From NCBI RefSeq assembly GCF_030518235.1, contig NZ_JAULSA010000014.1:59096-123095 (forward strand): a stretch of 64,000 bases of DNA. Reading direction: 5' to 3'. Below are positions 60,217 to 64,000 of the stretch, one piece after another (position 1 is the stretch's first letter; every line of letters starts with the position of its first letter). Below the pieces are notes generated by a model, which ran no database searches, was not told the origin of the DNA, and saw nothing but the letters and a program-made list of their open reading frames with translations. Made by a program: the position numbers and the translations under genes. Source of the DNA: Saccharibacillus sp. CPCC 101409. Its GTDB lineage: Bacteria; Bacillota; Bacilli; Paenibacillales; Paenibacillaceae.

Positions 60217-60575
60217 TTTTCTATACAAGAACGAGCAGGGCATGGCGGGGCAAAATAACAGTAGGACTCAATGCCGGACGTCGGGAGACGTCCGGTTTTT
60301 GGTGCTTAGGATTCTTTCGAATTTCTTTCGTTTTATCCGCGGCCGGTTTTCAGAAACGTTGTCTAATATACAAGACGAGCCGGCGGGAAAGCAGGAAGGA
60401 TCGAGCGTATGGAACGGATGCCGGAGCTGCCGAAAGATTGCGCGCAGCGGGCGAATCGCGGATAATCGTACCGGAAGCACTGGAAGATATTCGGGGAAAT
60501 CGGACGCATTGACGCGCTCGGGGATATACATAAGCAGCGAAGTCACGCAAAGGGCGGGGAAAGGAGAACGGAAAC
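60217..60575. other. Gap before two-component operon
   Basis: About 360 bases with the terminator at 60274-60300 and no convincing gene. A short frame over 60201-60512 overlaps the preceding gene and has no credible start. The rest is probably leader and promoter for the response regulator. Confidence 0.5.
60274..60300 (+). terminator. Intrinsic terminator after GGDDY gene
   Basis: CCGGACGTC (60274-60282) and GACGTCCGG (60287-60295) form a perfect stem with a GGGA loop and five T. Confidence 0.85.
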
Positions 60576-61271
60576 TTGTATCGGATACTGGTAGTCGAGG
60601 ACGATCGGGAAATTTTGGAGGGCATCGCGATTTATTTGCGCAATCAGGGCTATGAGGTGCTTCGGGCGGCGGACGGCGTCGAGGGATTGGAACAGCTGGA
60701 GCGCGAAGAAGTGCATCTGGCGATTGTAGACATTATGATGCCGCGAATGGACGGAATGACGATGACGATGAAACTGAGGGAGAAGCACGAACTGCCGGTT
60801 ATTTTTCTGAGCGCCAAATCGGAGGAGATCGACAAGATCGCCGGCCTGAACATCGGCGCCGACGATTATGTCGCCAAGCCGTTCGCACCGATGGAACTGC
60901 TGGCGCGCGTCAACTCCCAGCTTCGCCGCTATTCCAAATATCTGTCGCTGGTGTCGGGCGCGGAGAACGGCCGCCGCTACGCGGTGGGCGGGCTGGAGCT
61001 GGACGAAGAAAGCGTCGAAGTCGGCGTGGACGGCGAGCCGGTCAAGCTCACTCCGCTGGAGTTTCGCATTCTGGCGCTGCTGATGAGGCATCCGGGCCGC
61101 GTCTTCTCCGCCGACGAGATCTATGAGCGGATCTGGAACGATCGCGCCGTGTCGACGGATACGATCATGGTGCATGTGCGCAATATCCGCGAGAAGATCG
61201 AGATCAATCCCAAGCAGCCGAGGTATCTGAAAGTCGTATGGGGGGTCGGGTATAAAATTGAAAAACAATAA
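60576..61271 (+). CDS. OmpR-family response regulator
   Basis: 231 residues from a TTG start after GGGGAAAGGAG. The receiver domain has DDRE, the phospho-acceptor in LAIVDIMMPRMDG and the conserved lysine in VAKPF. The C-terminal winged helix is of OmpR/PhoB type (LTPLEFRILALLMRHPGRVFSADEIYERIW, ending VVWGVGYKIE). It overlaps the kinase gene by 14 bases. Targets are unknown. Confidence 0.92.
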   Translation: MYRILVVEDDREILEGIAIYLRNQGYEVLRAADGVEGLEQLEREEVHLAIVDIMMPRMDGMTMTMKLREKHELPVIFLSAKSEEIDKIAGLNIGADDYVAKPFAPMELLARVNSQLRRYSKYLSLVSGAENGRRYAVGGLELDEESVEVGVDGEPVKLTPLEFRILALLMRHPGRVFSADEIYERIWNDRAVSTDTIMVHVRNIREKIEINPKQPRYLKVVWGVGYKIEKQ

Positions 61272-63624
61272 GTATGAACAAAATGCAGACGGACAAGCGA
61301 AGAAGACGAGGAATCCGAAACGCCAAAATGTGCCGACCGGATGGGCGAAAGGACCGGGTATCGATATACGCCCGATTCGCTGGCTGCTGCTTGCGGTGAT
61401 CGCCCTCGGCGTCGTCAGCTTCTATCCGGCAATCCTGGACCGGGCAAGCGTGGTGTTCCGGGAAGAGGCAAGCCCCGCCCCGTTAAGCGAAAACCGCCAG
61501 GAAGCGCTCATCAATATCGTTGCGAAAGCCAATTATGCGCTGCCGATCACTCAGCTCAAGAATAGCGGGGACGTTCCGAAGCCTGCGGAAATTTATTTGT
61601 CGGGTCTGTCTCCGCGCAATAACAGTACGGCTGAAGAAAGAAAAAACTTAAACGATTTTAAATTGGGCGTGAATCAAACGGTTGCCGGCTGGCAGTCGGA
61701 GTTTGCGGATTATGCAAAAAATGCGTCCAGCTTGGAGTATATGGTCTACGACGACAAGCAACTCGCTTATTCGACCAACGGTTCCGGAGAACTGCAAAGT
61801 CTTGTTTTTCGTGAAGAGCGCGGAATGGCGGAGAAATACGCTTTTTATGCCGTGATTTCTTACGATGCCAACGGTACGATGAGCATTCCGAAATGGTTCG
61901 GTATGGACAGCAATCGGAAAGACCGGCTGCTGCTCGATTCGGGCAACCGCGCCGCTTTTCTGGAAAGTATAAGCGAAGCGGAGCCGAAGCTGGCAGGTTC
62001 TTCGGTATTGACCGATTACATCGAGCAGATCCGGCAGCCGCGAGGCTTTACGATGGTTTATGCGCTGCCGAGGGATCTTGCTTCGACGGCTTACGCCGCT
62101 TATGCGATGAAAGTGGATAAAGCGAAGGCGTTCGACCGCGGCGGATTTTTGGGGATCTCGCTGTTTGCAGCGGGCGCGGCGGCTTTGCTTGCACTTTTGC
62201 CGGCGCGCCCGCCGGCTCGTCGGCGCATGGCAGCCGAGACTGCGGAAGCTGCGGACATAAGCACGGAAACGGGATTCATGCCTGCTCCCGCGCTGCGAAG
62301 ACTGCTGAAAACGCCGCCGGAGCTCTGGGCGATCGCTTGGGCGGCGGTGATTCTGACACATCCGACACTGTCCGCCTGGTCGTATACGATTACGCTGGCC
62401 GGGGGAGGCACTTTAGCCGAGTTGTTGGAATTCGTCGGAGTCTGGTGCGTCTGGCTCGCGCTCCTGACTTTCTGCTTCGGCTTCGCCGCTTATCTTGTCG
62501 GCGCGACGCGCAGCGGCTGGGGACGGACGCTGCTGCGCGGCAGCCTGTTCGTTCAATTGTTCCTGCTGGTTTACCGGGGCGTACGCAAACTCGGACAATG
62601 GACCGCAGAATTCGACTTCGCCGATCGTAGCAGCCGGGCGCTGCTCAAACTGTTCGGCGTTCACGGCACGGTCGTACTGGCAATCGTTCTGCTGGCGCGC
62701 TTTATCGGATATTTTGCGCTGATCCCGCTTGCCGTTTATCTGATCCTGCTGTTTGTCTGGCTGCAAAAGTATAAAAATCAGGCGCAGAGACGCTTTGCTC
62801 TGCTGCTCGGATCGCTGCAAAGCACAGCCCGCGGCGATCTGGATACGGAGCTTACGGAAGATGTGGGAATGTTCAATCCGCTCAGGAAAGAGCTGGGCCG
62901 GGTGCGAGAAGGCTTCAAACATGCCGTAGACGAAGAAATCAAAAGCCAGAAAATGAAAAGCGAACTGGTCACCAACGTCTCGCACGACCTGAAAACCCCG
63001 GTCACGGCGATCATCACGTATATCGATCTGCTTCGCCAGCCGGGAATCTCCGAAGATGAGCGGCGCGCATATATCGAGGTGCTCAGCGGCAAGTCGCAGC
63101 GGCTCAATCGCCTGATCGAAGACCTGTTCGAATACAGCCGGGCGTCGAGCGGCAACGTCGCGCTGACTCCCGTGAACGTCGATCTGGGCGAGCTGCTCAA
63201 GCAGGCGCATGTGGAACTGGAAGAGCGCCTGGGCGAATCCGGCGTGCAGCTGCGCTTCGTCCTGCCCGACAGCCGCATACTGCTGCCGCTGGACAGCGAA
63301 AAAACGTTCCGGATCTTCGAGAACCTGTACCTGAACATCGCGAAATACGCCGTCCCCGGCTCCCGCGCTTATATCGAACTCGAAGACCGGCCGGCCGACG
63401 TCGCCGTCACGTTCAAAAACGTCTCCCGGGAAGAACTGAACTTCAAACCGGAAGAAATCACCGAACGCTTCGTGCGCGGCGACACATCCAGACATACCGA
63501 AGGCTCAGGCCTGGGACTCGCCATCGTCAAAAGCCTGGTCGAAGTCCAGGACGGCACCTTCCGCATCGATCTCGACGGCGATCTGTTCAAAGCCGTTATC
63601 ATCTGGCCCAAGACGGATCGGTAA
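61258..63624 (+). CDS. Membrane sensor histidine kinase
   Basis: 788 residues from a TTG start with GGGGGG upstream. Membrane segments near residues 42-60 and several between 295 and 505 surround an extracellular domain. The kinase core has SHDLKTPVTAI (phospho-histidine near residue 579), NLYLNIAKYA and GSGLGLAIVKSLVE. The multi-pass middle with little HAMP character is unusual for an OmpR-partner kinase and resembles VanS/YcbM-type sensors of Paenibacillus. The partner is the regulator just upstream. Confidence 0.9.
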   Translation: MKNNKYEQNADGQAKKTRNPKRQNVPTGWAKGPGIDIRPIRWLLLAVIALGVVSFYPAILDRASVVFREEASPAPLSENRQEALINIVAKANYALPITQLKNSGDVPKPAEIYLSGLSPRNNSTAEERKNLNDFKLGVNQTVAGWQSEFADYAKNASSLEYMVYDDKQLAYSTNGSGELQSLVFREERGMAEKYAFYAVISYDANGTMSIPKWFGMDSNRKDRLLLDSGNRAAFLESISEAEPKLAGSSVLTDYIEQIRQPRGFTMVYALPRDLASTAYAAYAMKVDKAKAFDRGGFLGISLFAAGAAALLALLPARPPARRRMAAETAEAADISTETGFMPAPALRRLLKTPPELWAIAWAAVILTHPTLSAWSYTITLAGGGTLAELLEFVGVWCVWLALLTFCFGFAAYLVGATRSGWGRTLLRGSLFVQLFLLVYRGVRKLGQWTAEFDFADRSSRALLKLFGVHGTVVLAIVLLARFIGYFALIPLAVYLILLFVWLQKYKNQAQRRFALLLGSLQSTARGDLDTELTEDVGMFNPLRKELGRVREGFKHAVDEEIKSQKMKSELVTNVSHDLKTPVTAIITYIDLLRQPGISEDERRAYIEVLSGKSQRLNRLIEDLFEYSRASSGNVALTPVNVDLGELLKQAHVELEERLGESGVQLRFVLPDSRILLPLDSEKTFRIFENLYLNIAKYAVPGSRAYIELEDRPADVAVTFKNVSREELNFKPEEITERFVRGDTSRHTEGSGLGLAIVKSLVEVQDGTFRIDLDGDLFKAVIIWPKTDR

Positions 63625-63720
63625 GAATACCCGATACCGCCCGCCGCCTCCCAGTAACCCGATTGTCGACAAATGACAAGGCAGACGAAGTAGAGGCGAG
63701 GGCAGGATGAGCAGGGGGAG

Positions 63721-63783
63721 AAAAGCAGAAGAACAAAAAAAGTAGAAGAACAAAAAAGCAGAAGAACAAAAAAGCAATAACAA
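63721..63783. repeat. AGAAGAACAA-type tandem repeat
   Basis: Three units of 16-17 bp (63721-63736, 63737-63753, 63754-63769), each AAAAGCAGAAGAACAA with small changes, and a partial fourth unit to 63783. The strand asymmetry (almost pure purine on plus) is notable. Confidence 0.8.
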
Positions 63784-63785
63784 AC

Positions 63786-63815
63786 AAGCGGCGAAGACCC
63801 GGGTCTTCGCCGCTT
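63786..63815. terminator. Perfect 30-bp palindrome, probable terminator
   Basis: AAGCGGCGAAGACCC (63786-63800) meets its reverse complement GGGTCTTCGCCGCTT (63801-63815) with no loop, followed by TTTGACA. It would terminate the kinase operon, though the loop must open at the centre. Confidence 0.6.
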
Positions 63816-64000
63816 TGACATGTCGGGAAACGATTGGATGTAAATATAATCAGGCAGGTTCGATTGGAATGAAAGGTGGGGGAAAGGTCGGGAGAAATAA
63901 TGCGAGCGGCAAGAAAAATCTAAATAGCTGCGTATAGGGTTACTACTTAGCACCCCACCAGCGAGGTACGGTGGCGTAAGGCGTAGGTCAACGAATCGAG

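Larger units (their letters stand above)
63625..64000. other. Gene-free right end of window
   Basis: Contains the 16-bp tandem repeat, a perfect palindrome and, at 63922-63936, AAATAGCTGCGTATA, which resembles units of the array at 38353-38540. No coding frame with a ribosome binding site is seen up to the window end. Confidence 0.5.

Noticed and set aside
1..64000. Prophage, integrative element or rRNA/tRNA cluster
   Set aside because: No integrase, capsid, terminase, transposase, tRNA or rRNA sequence was recognised on either strand.

Overview
The window is about 64 kb of chromosomal DNA with roughly 55-60 % GC. It looks like a member of Paenibacillaceae, with Saccharibacillus or a close Paenibacillus relative my best guess. 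Reasons: strong AGGAGG ribosome binding sites, frequent TTG/GTG starts, lipoproteins with short lipoboxes, a YesM/YesN two-component pair flanking an LplABC-type sugar ABC transporter, a Bacillus-type CysJ/CysI sulfite reductase, TmrB, MbcS, a YkvR-like DUF3219 protein and YxjG/YxjH-type methionine synthases. No rRNA, tRNA, CRISPR array, phage or intact insertion sequence was seen.

Layout. 0.1-3.2 kb: an ABC exporter overlapping an excisionase-type DNA-binding protein, small unknown proteins and a GNAT remnant. 3.3-9.6 kb: three consecutive lipoproteins, a TmrB-like P-loop protein, nitronate monooxygenase, an aminoglycoside-phosphotransferase-like protein and several unknowns. 9.6-10.9 kb: an array of four palindromes, then a PD-(D/E)XK nuclease-like gene on the minus strand behind a leader terminator. 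10.9-17.7 kb: phosphodiester glycosidase, GT2-GtrA protein, methyltransferase, lipoprotein, aldo/keto reductase and a flavin disulfide oxidoreductase. 18.1-31.3 kb: a carbohydrate locus with a DeoR regulator, a class I mannose-6-phosphate isomerase carrying a large extra N-terminal domain, a ROK kinase and a GH38-type alpha-mannosidase, followed by a YesN regulator, an ABC sugar importer and a YesM kinase. The simplest reading is import and hydrolysis of mannosides, phosphorylation of mannose and conversion to fructose-6-phosphate.

31.4-35.9 kb: MbcS-type acyl-CoA synthetase with a DMT exporter behind an FNR/CRP-like palindrome, then small genes (GNAT, DUF3219, DinB). 36.0-40.0 kb: a LysR regulator and two core-MetE paralogues, one with a substituted zinc-ligand position. 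40.1-46.9 kb: zinc-ribbon protein, lipoprotein, divergent AraC and GH2 genes, a Cache-HAMP-GGDEF cyclase and a VOC protein. 47-53 kb: cysJ-cysI and a trehalose-type PTS EIIBC with a fused EIIA. 53.2-57.4 kb (minus): an amidohydrolase downstream of a 1,075-residue GNAT/beta-rich fusion. 57.6-63.6 kb: a CBS protein, an EAL phosphodiesterase followed by a CBS-GGDDY protein, and an OmpR-type two-component system.

The most unusual signals are in the gene-free gaps. Two gaps (9669-9857 and 38353-38540) each hold four short palindromes at almost the same spacing (51/62/51 and about 50/61/50 bp) although the palindrome sequences differ. A third gap (16007-16181) holds four related units in a symmetrical 51/54/51 layout. 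A separate dispersed element beginning TAGGGNGT occurs at least four times, and in two cases its first three bases are the stop codon of the preceding gene. All motif comparisons were made by eye; no database search, folding or alignment program was run.
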